From Acidobacteriota bacterium (GTDB lineage: Bacteria > Acidobacteriota > Thermoanaerobaculia > Thermoanaerobaculales > Thermoanaerobaculaceae): a stretch of 64,000 nt of DNA. Under the pieces are notes generated by a model that worked only from the letters and a program-made list of their open reading frames with translations, was not told the DNA's origin and made no database searches. Shown in pieces: positions 44,958-53,252 of the stretch (positions are counted from its first letter, which is position 1; each line of letters begins with the position of its first letter). Location of the stretch: assembly GCA_016213675.1 (NCBI GenBank), contig JACQZW010000031.1:22024-86023 (forward strand), given 5' to 3'. The position numbers and the translations under genes were made by a program.

Positions 44958-45311
44958 TCAGTACGGGTGCGTCCCGAGGACGACCCGGACCCCGAACTTC
45001 GCCTCCAGAACCGGCTTGAGGGAGTCGAAGTCGATCGGGCACTGCGCGGTCTCCATGGCGATCTTCATGCACGTGCCCAGGTGCAGGACGTCGAACTCCC
45101 GGTCCAGGCCTCGGGTCAGCTCCTTGAGCAGCTTGACCCTCGGCACGGTCAGACCCGGGCAGTCGCCGCAGTCGGTCATCGCCACGAGGTCGATGGTGTC
45201 GTGGCGCGCGAACTCACCCGCCTTCTCGGCCATGCCCTTGAAGCACTTCGCGCATGCCACGCAGGAGTGGTCCTGGATCCGCTTGCAGTACAGGATTGCG
45301 ATCCTGGCCAT
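44958..45311 (-). CDS. CGGC-domain protein
   Basis: 117-aa protein starting MARIAILYCKRIQDHSCVAC with a Cys-rich CVACAKCFKG segment, TDCGDCPGL (variant of the CGGC motif) and LGTCMKIAMETAQCPIDF. The family (CGGC domain, PF08821-like) is conserved in anaerobes, function unknown, and probably binds metal. It lies downstream of the NifX-like gene and upstream of the zinc-ribbon gene. Confidence 0.82.
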   Translation of the reverse strand: MARIAILYCKRIQDHSCVACAKCFKGMAEKAGEFARHDTIDLVAMTDCGDCPGLTVPRVKLLKELTRGLDREFDVLHLGTCMKIAMETAQCPIDFDSLKPVLEAKFGVRVVLGTHPY

Positions 45312-45330
45312 GAGGTCCCTCCGGTCACGG

Positions 45331-45711
45331 TCAACGGTTGTCGTGATGGTCGCCGCAGTCGTGCAGGCCACCGCCGCCGCACCCCTCGCCGCTCGCCACC
45401 AGCGTGCCGTCGAGGTAGGCGCGGACAATCTGCTCCGGCTCGCCGCCGTCGATCCCGAGCACGACCTCGATGCCGAAGTGCTGGAACATCTGCACCGCCC
45501 GCGGCCCCATGCCGCCGGCCAGGATCACGCGAGCGCCCTGCTCCTTGAGCCAGCTCGGGAACGCGCCCCGCTCGTGCGGCGGCGGCGTGGCGCTGACCCG
45601 CGACACGATCGCGCGCGAGGCCTCGTCCACTTCGAAGAAGTCGAACCGTCCGGCGCCGCCGAAGTGGGACGAGAAGCCCCCGTTCTCCATTGGAACTGCG
45701 ATCTTCAACAT
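45331..45711 (-). CDS. NifX/NifB-C-terminal-like Fe-Mo cofactor-binding family protein
   Basis: 126-aa protein of the dinitrogenase iron-molybdenum cofactor biosynthesis family (NifX/VnfX/NafY/YedF-like). It opens MLKIAVPMENGGFSSHFGGA, has FFEVDEASRAIVSR and GMGPRAVQMFQHFGIEVV, and ends in a Gly/Cys/His tail (GEGCGGGGLHDCGDHHDN) likely to bind metal. No nitrogenase genes are near, so a role in an iron-sulfur or molybdenum cluster outside nitrogen fixation is more likely. Strong SD AAAGGAGAT fixes the start at 45711. Confidence 0.88.
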   Translation of the reverse strand: MLKIAVPMENGGFSSHFGGAGRFDFFEVDEASRAIVSRVSATPPPHERGAFPSWLKEQGARVILAGGMGPRAVQMFQHFGIEVVLGIDGGEPEQIVRAYLDGTLVASGEGCGGGGLHDCGDHHDNR

Positions 45712-45799
45712 GAGTGATCTCCTTTCACCGACACCAGAAATGCAAGCTCCGCCAAGGAACAGCACGACCGTGACGGATGAGCTGTCCCTGCCGCCTCGA

Positions 45800-46240
45800 T
45801 CATCCGTCTACCGGGGGTGGCTGGTCGTGCTCACGAGTCTCACCGTCCACTTCGGTCGCCCCGTTGGCCGCCCACGCACCCCGACAGCGGCAACCCCGCC
45901 CCCGGCGCCGCCCACCCCAGTGCACGGGACAGGGGATCGGCTCGCCGCCGGACTCGACCACCGGGCCGCCGCCGATCCGCAGCGCCTTCCCTCCCACCAG
46001 CGCCTCGGTCACCCGCGCGCGGGCGGCGGCAAGGACGCGCCCGAACGTCGCCCGTGACACGCCCATCACCTCGGCAGCGGTCTCGTGGTACAGGCCTTCG
46101 AGATCGGCGAGGCGCATCGCTTCGAGACCGTCGAGATCCAGCAGGACCACGGGCAGCTCCCGGGTCGGGCGACCGGCCGGCTTGAACACGCCGCCGGCAA
46201 TGCTGGGACCGATCCGGCGGGGGTTTGGCGGACGCGCCAT
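45800..46240 (-). CDS. DUF134 (UPF0251) family DNA-binding protein
   Basis: 146-aa regulator. Starts MARPPNPRRIG with conserved PVVLLDLDGLEAMRLADLEG, followed by a sigma-like HTH (HETAAEVMGVSRATFGRVLAAAR), a Cys/Gly-rich GGRRRGRGCRCRG metal-binding-like tail. DUF134 regulators accompany NifX-like/CGGC genes in anaerobes. A perfect 12-bp palindrome 5 nt upstream of the ATG is a likely autoregulatory operator. First gene of the 44-46 kb operon. Confidence 0.87.
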   Translation of the reverse strand: MARPPNPRRIGPSIAGGVFKPAGRPTRELPVVLLDLDGLEAMRLADLEGLYHETAAEVMGVSRATFGRVLAAARARVTEALVGGKALRIGGGPVVESGGEPIPCPVHWGGRRRGRGCRCRGAWAANGATEVDGETREHDQPPPVDG

Positions 46241-46245
46241 GTTGT

Positions 46246-46257
46246 GAGCATATGCTC
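46246..46257. promoter_or_regulatory. Palindromic operator GAGCATATGCTC
   Basis: A perfect 12-bp palindrome, AT-centred in GC-rich DNA, starting 5 nt upstream of the DUF134 start codon and overlapping where RNA polymerase would bind. Probable binding site of the DUF134 protein itself; binding is inference. Confidence 0.6.
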
Positions 46258-46353
46258 GCAATTGGAGACTGTCAAGCCGCGGGATCAGGGCGAGCGTCGC
46301 GGCGTGGCGCGCATGATCCGGCGGCCCGACGACCCCGCCTTCGCGGCCTCGCC

Positions 46354-47556
46354 CTACTCCGCCCGGAGCGCCTCGACTGGGTCGAGGGCGGCGGCGCGGC
46401 GGGCCGGGGCCCAGCCGGAGACGACGCCGACGAGAAGGCTCATGACCAGCGCCGCGGCGACCGCACCGGGCGGCGTCGAGATCGGCAGGGCGGGCACCGC
46501 CGCCTTGACCAGTGCGCCGATCCCGAAGCCGATCGCGATGCCGGCGGCACCCCCGGCGAGCGCGAGCATGACGGCCTCGAGGAGGAAGAGACGCTCGATG
46601 CGCCGGCGTGGCACGCCGAGCGCGGAGAGCAGGCCGATCTCGCCGGTCCGCTCGTGCACCGAAATCCACATGATGGTGAGGATGCCCATGGCGCCGACGA
46701 ACAGGGAGATGCCGGCGATCGCGGTGACGGCGACCGTGATGATGCCGAGGACCCGGCCGAAGGTGTCGAGCATCTCGGTCTGGGTCGTGATCGTGACGTC
46801 GTCCTCGCCGCGGTGGCGCGCCCGGATGACCGCGCGGGCGCCCTCGACCACCGAAGGGATCTCCTCGGCGCTGCGCGCCAGCAGGTCGATGGCCTGCAGC
46901 TCGGTGTGGTTGAACAGGTTCATCGCGGTGCCGACCGGGATGAACGCGCAGTCGTCGAGGTCGAAGCCGACGAACTGGCCCTTGGGCTCCATGACGCCGA
47001 TGACCAGGAAGCTCGCCGCGCCGATCCGCACCCGCTGACCGAGCGGCGACGCGGTGCCGAACAGCTCGTGGGCCAGCGTGGGCCCGAGCACCGCGAACGC
47101 GCCCTGCCGGTGCACGTCCATCGCGGGCAGGAAGGCGCCCTGGGTGACGGCGGACCGCCACACCCAGGGCAGCTCGTGGTTGACGCCGTAGATGTAGACG
47201 CTGCGGCCGCGGTTGGCGGTCTCGACGCGCGCCTGGCCCATGGCCACCGGCACCACCCGCTCGACGCCCGGGACGCGACGCAGCGCCTCGGCGTCGTCGA
47301 GGGTGAGCTTGTGAGTCGTCCCGCCGAGCACCCCGGGCATGCCCATGGTCTTGACCTTGCCCGGGTTGATCTCGATCAGGTTCGTCCCGAACTGGGTGAA
47401 CTGACCGACGACGTACTGGCGCGTGCCTTCGCCCAGGGAGGTCAGGAGCACCACGGCGGCGACGCCGATGGCGACGCCGAGCGCCGACAGCACCGAGCGC
47501 ACCCGCTGTCCGCGCAGCGCGCCGACGACGAAGCGGACGACCTCGACGGTGTCCAT
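46354..47556 (-). CDS. MacB-type ABC permease 2
   Basis: 400-aa FtsX/MacB-like permease: N-terminal helix (SVLSALGVAIGVAAVVLLTSLGEG), large periplasmic domain with NLIEINPGK, and three C-terminal helices (ITVAVTAIAGISLFVGAMGILTIM; LLEAVMLALAGGAAGIAIG; LVMSLLVGVVSGWAP). Ends with APARRAAALDPVEALRAE, the standard family ending. Overlaps the first permease gene by 1 nt. Together with the ATPase and adaptor it should form a tripartite MacAB-like exporter. Confidence 0.9.
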   Translation of the reverse strand: MDTVEVVRFVVGALRGQRVRSVLSALGVAIGVAAVVLLTSLGEGTRQYVVGQFTQFGTNLIEINPGKVKTMGMPGVLGGTTHKLTLDDAEALRRVPGVERVVPVAMGQARVETANRGRSVYIYGVNHELPWVWRSAVTQGAFLPAMDVHRQGAFAVLGPTLAHELFGTASPLGQRVRIGAASFLVIGVMEPKGQFVGFDLDDCAFIPVGTAMNLFNHTELQAIDLLARSAEEIPSVVEGARAVIRARHRGEDDVTITTQTEMLDTFGRVLGIITVAVTAIAGISLFVGAMGILTIMWISVHERTGEIGLLSALGVPRRRIERLFLLEAVMLALAGGAAGIAIGFGIGALVKAAVPALPISTPPGAVAAALVMSLLVGVVSGWAPARRAAALDPVEALRAE

Positions 47557-48752
47557 CAGCGCTTCACCAACGCCGCCACCGGGTCGAGGCGCGTCGCGCG
47601 TCGCGCCGGCCACACGCCGAACACCACGCCGACCAGGACGGACATCCCCAATGCCGCCGCCACGGCCCAGGTCGGGGGCACTGCCGGGAACGACGGGTAG
47701 AACCGGACGAACACGTGGATCGCCCCGAGGCCGGTCCCCAGCCCGACCAGGCCGCCCACCGTCGACAGCAGCGCGGCCTCGGTGAGGAAGGCGGCGAGCA
47801 CCTGGCGGTCGCGGGCGCCGATCGCCTTGAGCAGGCCGATCTCGGCCCGGCGCTCGGTGACCGAGACGAGCATGACGTTCATGATCCCGACCCCGGCGAC
47901 TGCCAGCGACACCGAGGCGATGCCCGCCAGCGCCAGGGTGAGCGCTCGCATGATCGACGAGAACGCCGAGATCAGTGCGTCCTGGCTGATCACCGTGACG
48001 TCGTCGGCGCGATGCCGGTCGACCAGGAGGCCGAGCACGTCGTCCCTCGTCTCGGCCATCTCCCCGTGCACCCTCACCTCGATCACGACCCTGAACAGCG
48101 AGGTCCGGTTGAACATCCGCATGGCGGTGCCGACCGGGACGAACACGAGGTCGTCGAAGTCGAACCCCAGGCCGCGGCCGCGCGGCGCGAGCACGCCGAC
48201 GACGCGGAACCGCCACTGGCCGACCCGCACGACCTGGCCGAGCGGACTCGCCTCGCCGAAGAGCTCGCGCGCCACCGTCACACCGAGCACCATCTCGGTG
48301 CCGCCGCGCTGCGGGTCGCCGGCGGGGAGAAAGCTCCCCGCGGCCACCGTGATGTGGCGAACCTCGGCGAACTCCGCCGTTGTCCCGAGCACCGGCACGG
48401 CCCGGCTGCGGTCGCCGAAGCGGACGCTCTCCGTGCCCGCCGCCAGCGGCGCCGCCGAGCGCACGCGCGGCAGTCGCATGACGGCCTGCAGGTCGTCGAG
48501 GGTGAGGTCGTGCACGACGCCGCCGAACGGCGTCGCGCCGGTCGTCTCGACCTTGCCGGGCATGGCGATGAGCAGGTTCGACCCCAGGGCGGCGAACTCG
48601 CTGGTGACGTAGCGCCGGGCGCCCTCACCGAGGGCGGTCAGGCCGATCACGGCGGCGATCCCGACCGCCACGCCGGCCACCGACAGCGAGGTGCGCAGCC
48701 GGTGCCCGACCAGCGCCCCCGCCGCGAACCGCAACACGTCCCAGAAGCTCAC
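47556..48752 (-). CDS. MacB-type ABC permease 1
   Basis: 398-aa paralogue of permease 2 with the same layout: SLSVAGVAVGIAAVIGLTALGEGARRYV at the N-terminus and ARRATRLDPVAALVKR at the end. Having two single-copy MacB permeases would allow a heterodimer. GTG 48752 overlaps the ATPase stop by 4 nt, so translation depends on reading through the heptamer array at the end of the ATPase gene. Confidence 0.9.
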   Translation of the reverse strand: MSFWDVLRFAAGALVGHRLRTSLSVAGVAVGIAAVIGLTALGEGARRYVTSEFAALGSNLLIAMPGKVETTGATPFGGVVHDLTLDDLQAVMRLPRVRSAAPLAAGTESVRFGDRSRAVPVLGTTAEFAEVRHITVAAGSFLPAGDPQRGGTEMVLGVTVARELFGEASPLGQVVRVGQWRFRVVGVLAPRGRGLGFDFDDLVFVPVGTAMRMFNRTSLFRVVIEVRVHGEMAETRDDVLGLLVDRHRADDVTVISQDALISAFSSIMRALTLALAGIASVSLAVAGVGIMNVMLVSVTERRAEIGLLKAIGARDRQVLAAFLTEAALLSTVGGLVGLGTGLGAIHVFVRFYPSFPAVPPTWAVAAALGMSVLVGVVFGVWPARRATRLDPVAALVKR

Positions 48753-49462
48753 GAGACGCCCCTGTCGTTCTCTTCCCTCTTCCCTCTCCCCTCTTCCCTG
48801 TCGTCCACCAGCTCGCCGTCCGCCATGTGGATGACGCGACGCGCCCGCCCGGCGATCGCCGGGTCGTGCGTCACCACCACCAGCGTCAACCCACGCCGGT
48901 TCATCGCCTCGATCAGCTCCATCACCTCAAGGGCCGAGGCCCGGTCGAGGTTGCCGGTCGGCTCGTCGGCGAGGAGGACCGCCGGGTCCATCACCACCGC
49001 GCGGGCGATCGCCACCCGCTGGCGCTCCCCGCCCGAGAGCTGGTCGGGGCGGTGGGTGGCCCGGGGCGCCAGGCCGACGGCCTCGAGCGCCGCGTGGGCG
49101 CGCTCGCGGCGCTCGGCGCGCCCGACGCCGGCGAACAGCATCGGCAGCTCGACGTTGCCGGCCGCGGTCAGGCGGGGCAGGAGGTGGAAGAACTGGAAGA
49201 CGAAGCCGATCTTCCTGGCGCGCAGCTCGGCGCGGACCTCCTCGGCGGCGGCGCCGACCTCGTGTCCGTCGAACAGGAACTCGCCCTCGTCGGGCCGGTC
49301 GAGGCAGCCGACGATGTGCAGCATCGTCGACTTGCCCGACCCGGAAGGCCCGACGAGGGCGACGTGCTCGCCCCGCCCGATGCGGAGCGAGGCCGAGCGG
49401 AGGGCACGCACCGGTGAGCCGCCCACCTCGTAGGTGCGCGAGACGGCGCGCAGCTCGATCAC
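48749..49462 (-). CDS. ABC transporter ATPase, MacB/LolD type
   Basis: 237-aa ATPase of the MacB/LolD class. Walker A GPSGSGKSTM, signature LSGGERQRVAIARAVVMDP, Walker B VLLADEPTGNLD and H-loop VTHDP are all intact. The conserved domain ends near residue 220; the last ~18 residues (REEGRGKREENDRGV) are encoded by a four-unit heptamer array and look non-essential. GTG start overlaps the adaptor stop (GTGA). Confidence 0.92.
   Translation of the reverse strand: MIELRAVSRTYEVGGSPVRALRSASLRIGRGEHVALVGPSGSGKSTMLHIVGCLDRPDEGEFLFDGHEVGAAAEEVRAELRARKIGFVFQFFHLLPRLTAAGNVELPMLFAGVGRAERRERAHAALEAVGLAPRATHRPDQLSGGERQRVAIARAVVMDPAVLLADEPTGNLDRASALEVMELIEAMNRRGLTLVVVTHDPAIAGRARRVIHMADGELVDDREEGRGKREENDRGVS
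48771..48798 (-). repeat. Heptamer array at the 3' end of the ABC ATPase gene
   Basis: On the plus strand four 7-bp units: TCTTCCC, TCTTCCC, TCTCCCC, TCTTCCC. It ends about 19 nt before the permease start. The unit differs in sequence from the other arrays but keeps the 7-bp period. Confidence 0.85.
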
Positions 49463-50595
49463 TTCGCCTCCGCGCGCGCCCCCGCCTTGATCGCGGTCGA
49501 GGTCCGCGCGGTCACCACGAGCTCCCCCTCGCGGAGGCCCTCCTGCACCTCGACGGACCTCCAGTTGCGCAAGCCCGTCTTGACGGCTCGCTCGGAAAGC
49601 ACGCCGTCGGCCAGCACCAGGACCTTGCCCCCCTCGCCGACCGCGGAGGCGGGCACGCGGAGCGCGTCGTCGCGCCGCGACAGGACGATCTCCACGTCGG
49701 CCGAGGTCCCGGGGAAGACGGCGGCGGTGACCGCCGGGTCTGCGAGCTCAGCCTCGACCTCGACCGTGCGGTTCTGCTCGAGCACGTCGAGGACGAACGG
49801 GGCGACCCGCACGAGGCGGCCCGGGAACGACTCGCCTGGGCGGGAGTCGACGGTCAGCCGCACCTCCTGCCCGACCTTGACCCGCTCGGCATCGACCTCG
49901 TCGATCGGCCCGCTGACGTACGTCGACGACGGGTCGAGCAGGTCGAGCACCGGCGGGATCGGCACGCCGGGCGGCGCCGGGGTGATCCACTCGCCGACCT
50001 CGGTCGAGGAGTCGGCCAGCACGCCGGAGAACGGCGCCCGCACCTCGGTGAGCGCCAACTGCGCCCGCGCCAGCCCGAGCCCCGCCTCGGCCTGCCCGAG
50101 CGTCGCCCGCAACGCCTCGCAGCCGGCCCTGGCGCGGTCGCGCCCGCTCTCGAGGACGTCGAGCGCCTGCTCGCTGGTGATGCCGTCGCCCACCAGGGCC
50201 TTGCCGCGCTCCCACTCCCGGACCGCCAGGTCCGCCGCGAGGCACGCCTCGTTGACCCGCGCGCGCGCCGTCCGCACGTCCTCCCCGGCGAGCCGCACCT
50301 GGGCCTGCTGGACGGCATCGTCGAGCTTGAGGAGGAGCGCCCCCGCCTCGACGCGGGCCCCCTTGCGGAACGGCAGCGCCGCGACGCGCCCGCCGATCTG
50401 CGGCGACAGCCGGGCCCGGGTGCGCGCCTTCACCGTGCCGGCCCTCGTGTTCGTGACGGTCTCCTCGACCGGCCCGCGGTCGACCCGTGCGACCTCGACG
50501 CGCAGAACCTCCGGTTTGAACACCGTCAGCCGGAGCGCGACCGCGATGACGCCGAGCGCAACAAGGACCAGCAAGCTGCGAGGGACTTTGCGCAT
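49459..50595 (-). CDS. MacA/HlyD-type periplasmic adaptor
   Basis: 378-aa membrane-fusion protein: N-terminal helix (LLVLVALGVIAVALRL), barrel-sandwich halves (VKARTRARLSPQIGGRVAAL and VRAPFSGVLADSSTEVGEW) around a coiled coil, then beta-barrel and C-terminal domains. First gene of the exporter operon; no TolC homologue nearby. Start ATG 50595 is 5 nt after a TACAAT box; the longer frame from 50652 is not conserved-looking. Confidence 0.9.
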   Translation of the reverse strand: MRKVPRSLLVLVALGVIAVALRLTVFKPEVLRVEVARVDRGPVEETVTNTRAGTVKARTRARLSPQIGGRVAALPFRKGARVEAGALLLKLDDAVQQAQVRLAGEDVRTARARVNEACLAADLAVREWERGKALVGDGITSEQALDVLESGRDRARAGCEALRATLGQAEAGLGLARAQLALTEVRAPFSGVLADSSTEVGEWITPAPPGVPIPPVLDLLDPSSTYVSGPIDEVDAERVKVGQEVRLTVDSRPGESFPGRLVRVAPFVLDVLEQNRTVEVEAELADPAVTAAVFPGTSADVEIVLSRRDDALRVPASAVGEGGKVLVLADGVLSERAVKTGLRNWRSVEVQEGLREGELVVTARTSTAIKAGARAEAK

Positions 50596-50600
50596 GGGCC

Positions 50601-50606
50601 ATTGTA
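50601..50606 (-). promoter_or_regulatory. -10-like box TACAAT, near-leaderless exporter operon
   Basis: On the minus strand TACAAT, 5 nt (GGCCC), ATG 50595. No SD precedes the start. Confidence 0.5.
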
Positions 50607-50817
50607 CGCAGCGTTTCCGTGGCCCGTTACGCCCGCCGACCCAGCCGCGCAACTGCGCCGGGCGACGTTACCGATCCGCAACACGTGACGGCTCGCACCG
50701 GGCACACGTGAGATTCATATTCCTGAGCTACAGAAATTTACGGACGGATCCGGCTAGGCGCGTATCTTGCTTGACCCCAGGCTCGAAACACGATCCCGTA
50801 CCCGGATGGGGGACGCG

Positions 50818-52443
50818 ATGAGGCCTTCCAGGTCGAATCGAATCGGTTTGTTCTTCTTCCTGGCCTTCCTGGCCGGGATCTTCCTGGTGGCACGGGCGAC
50901 TCCGGCGCCGGCGACCCGCGGGAAGGTGCCGGCCCCGCTCGCCGGCGTCCACGCCGCGCTCGCCTGCGCCGAGTGCCACGGCGCCGACGCAGAGGCCGCG
51001 GGAGGACCTACAAGCCCGGTGAGCCGCGCCGACGTCGCGGCGAGGTGCGGCCGCTGCCACGCCGCGGCGCTCGCCACCGTTCAGCAGAGCAGTCACTCCA
51101 CGGGTCCTGCCGCGGCGGAGGGCCTCACGCCCACCTGCGTGTCGTGTCACGGGAGCCACACGATCGTCCGTAATGCCGAGACCGCGTCGCCGGTCTCCGC
51201 GGGCCGCGTCCCGCTCACCTGCTCGCGCTGCCACGAGGATCCCTCGCTGCTCCGCGAGACCGACCTCCCGTACTCCGCGGTCGAGGGCTTCGAGCACACC
51301 TTCCACGGCGTCGCCCTGGCGCACGGCATCACCGACGTGGCCACCTGCGCGACCTGTCACGGCGCCCACGACGTCCTGCCGGCGAGCGATCCACGCTCGC
51401 GCGTCAACCCGGCCAACCTCGAGCGCACCTGCGCGACGTGCCACAAAGCGGTGACCGCGGAGATGCTCGCCAAGGTGCGGCACCCCGACGGCCCGGTCGA
51501 GAAGGTCTCCTTCCTCTCGCGCCTGCGGCTTTACTTCCCGGTCGCGGGTGCGGCGGTCAACCCGTTGCTGATCTCCGGACTCGGCGCCCTCGTCGGCTTC
51601 CTGTCTGGGTTGTTCGGGGTCGGCGGCGGCTTCCTGATGACGCCGCTGCTCATCTTCATCGGCATCCCGGCCGCCGTGGCCGCCGCCACCGACGCGGCGC
51701 AGATCACCGCCGGCGCCACCTCGGGAGCGCTGTCGCACTCGCGGCTGGGCAACGTCGACTTCAAGATGGGCCTGGTCATCGTCGCCGGCGGATGGGCCGG
51801 CGGCTTCGTCGGCGTCCAGCTCGTCAAGGTGCTGCGCAACCTCGGCAACTTCGACTTCTTCCTCAAGCTGGTCTACGTCCTGGTGCTGGGCTTCATCGGC
51901 AGCACGATGTTCCTCGAGGGGCTGCGCGCCTGGCGCGGCCGCTCCGGCTCGTCCGAGCCCGGCCGGGGCCGTCTCACCCTGTTCTTCTCCCGCCTGCCGC
52001 TGCAGGTGGAGTTCCCCAAGTGCGGCCTGCGCACCTCGGCGATCCTTCCGTTCAGTGCGGGCTTCCTGGTCGGTGTCCTCGCCGCGTTCCTCGGGGTCGG
52101 GGGCGGCTTTATCATGCTGCCGACGATGATCTACATCATCGGCATCCCGACCCGGGTCGCCGTCGGCACCGACCTCTTCCAGATCGTCCTCACCTCGGCC
52201 AACGTCAGCCTGCAGCAGGCGATCACCAACCACACGGTCGACCTGCTGCTGGCGGTGACGCTGTTCGCCGGCTCGGTGATCGGCGCCCAGTTCGGCGTGC
52301 TCGCGAGCAAGCGGCTGCGCGGCGAGCAGATCCGCCTGTTCCTGGCAATCATCGTCCTCGTCGTCATGGCGATCCTGCTCTACCAGCTCCTCGTGCCGCC
52401 GACCCACCTCATCGACTTCGCGAGGACCGGGGGAGGTCACTGA
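50818..52443 (+). CDS. Multiheme cytochrome c fused to a TSUP (TauE/SafE) transporter
   Basis: 541-aa fusion. Signal/anchor helix (IGLFFFLAFLAGIFLVARA), then six CxxCH heme sites (CAECH, CGRCH, CVSCH, CSRCH, CATCH, CATCH) within about residues 45-215, then a full TSUP transporter (about 235-530) with the duplicated signatures GLFGVGGGFLMTPLL and AFLGVGGGFIMLPTM and about eight helices. TSUP proteins move sulfite, sulfonates or other small anions. The heme part is paralogous to the end of the 17544 cytochrome (HDVLPASDPRSRVNPANLERTC). Electron transfer directly linked to anion transport is the inference. ATG 50818 chosen over 50806. Confidence 0.9.
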   Translation: MRPSRSNRIGLFFFLAFLAGIFLVARATPAPATRGKVPAPLAGVHAALACAECHGADAEAAGGPTSPVSRADVAARCGRCHAAALATVQQSSHSTGPAAAEGLTPTCVSCHGSHTIVRNAETASPVSAGRVPLTCSRCHEDPSLLRETDLPYSAVEGFEHTFHGVALAHGITDVATCATCHGAHDVLPASDPRSRVNPANLERTCATCHKAVTAEMLAKVRHPDGPVEKVSFLSRLRLYFPVAGAAVNPLLISGLGALVGFLSGLFGVGGGFLMTPLLIFIGIPAAVAAATDAAQITAGATSGALSHSRLGNVDFKMGLVIVAGGWAGGFVGVQLVKVLRNLGNFDFFLKLVYVLVLGFIGSTMFLEGLRAWRGRSGSSEPGRGRLTLFFSRLPLQVEFPKCGLRTSAILPFSAGFLVGVLAAFLGVGGGFIMLPTMIYIIGIPTRVAVGTDLFQIVLTSANVSLQQAITNHTVDLLLAVTLFAGSVIGAQFGVLASKRLRGEQIRLFLAIIVLVVMAILLYQLLVPPTHLIDFARTGGGH

Positions 52444-53249
52444 TGCGACGCTCGGCGCTCGTCGTGCTGGCTGTCCTCACCTCGTTGTCGGTCAATGCCC
52501 AGCAGCAGACCGCTACCTCGGTCGTCGGCGACCGGCGGGTCAGCGTGACGCTGACCTTCTCCGGGCAGGAGCTCTTCCTCCACGGGCAGACGCCGCCAGG
52601 CACGAGGAGCGTGGTGGCCGTGATGGAGGGTCCCGGCGCGGGCGGCGTCCGGCTCATGGAGAAGGGCCGGGTCGCTCTGTTCTGGATGGGCGTGCGGCAG
52701 TACCGGTTGATCGGCGTGCCCGGCCTGTACCTGGTCGACGCGAGCTGCCCGGAGTGCAACGGGATGCGGGCCTGTCCCCACGGCAGCGAGATCGAGGCGG
52801 CCAACAAGCTCTTCGCCCCGCTCGGCTTCGTGGTCGGCAAGGACGACATCTCCGCCCGGGCCGAGCTGGAAGGTCTGTCCGGCGCGCTCGCCGCGGGTGA
52901 GCTGGCCAGGATCGTCGACGGATTCTGGACGCTGCAGGCCGACCGCGGCCTGTACGGCGTCCATCAGAACACGATCCGCATCAACCCGGAGGGGAAGTTC
53001 TACCACCGGTTGACGCTGCCGACCGAGGCGCCCGAGGGCCGGTACTCGGTCACGACGTACTTCCTCGCCGCCGACCGCCTTGTGGCGACGGAGACGAGCG
53101 AGCTGTTCGTGCGCAAGAGCGGCCTCGTCGCCTGGCTGTCGCGCCTCGCCGAGCGCCGGGCCTTCCTCTACGGCATCCTCTGCGTCGGCATCGCGATCGC
53201 GGCGGGTTGGCTCGCCGGCACCCTGTTCAAGCGCGGCGGCGGCCACTGA
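52443..53249 (+). CDS. TIGR02186-like exported protein with C-terminal helix
   Basis: 268-aa protein: signal peptide (ALVVLAVLTSLSVNAQ), beta-rich periplasmic domain with SGQELFLHGQTPPG and KGRVALFWMGVRQYRLIGVPGLYLV, and a C-terminal membrane helix (LYGILCVGIAIAAGWLAGTLF). The pattern matches the TIGR02186 family often found next to TSUP transporters. Unlike the family norm it carries a CPEC...CPHG cysteine set. ATG overlaps the previous stop by 1 nt. Converges on the PEP-synthase-like gene with only 3 nt between stops. Confidence 0.8.
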   Translation: MRRSALVVLAVLTSLSVNAQQQTATSVVGDRRVSVTLTFSGQELFLHGQTPPGTRSVVAVMEGPGAGGVRLMEKGRVALFWMGVRQYRLIGVPGLYLVDASCPECNGMRACPHGSEIEAANKLFAPLGFVVGKDDISARAELEGLSGALAAGELARIVDGFWTLQADRGLYGVHQNTIRINPEGKFYHRLTLPTEAPEGRYSVTTYFLAADRLVATETSELFVRKSGLVAWLSRLAERRAFLYGILCVGIAIAAGWLAGTLFKRGGGH

Positions 53250-53252
53250 AAG

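Noticed and set aside
45712..45799. Sigma-54-like TTGGC...TTGC upstream of the NifX-like gene
   Set aside because: Distance between the GG and GC elements is two nt too short for a -24/-12 promoter.
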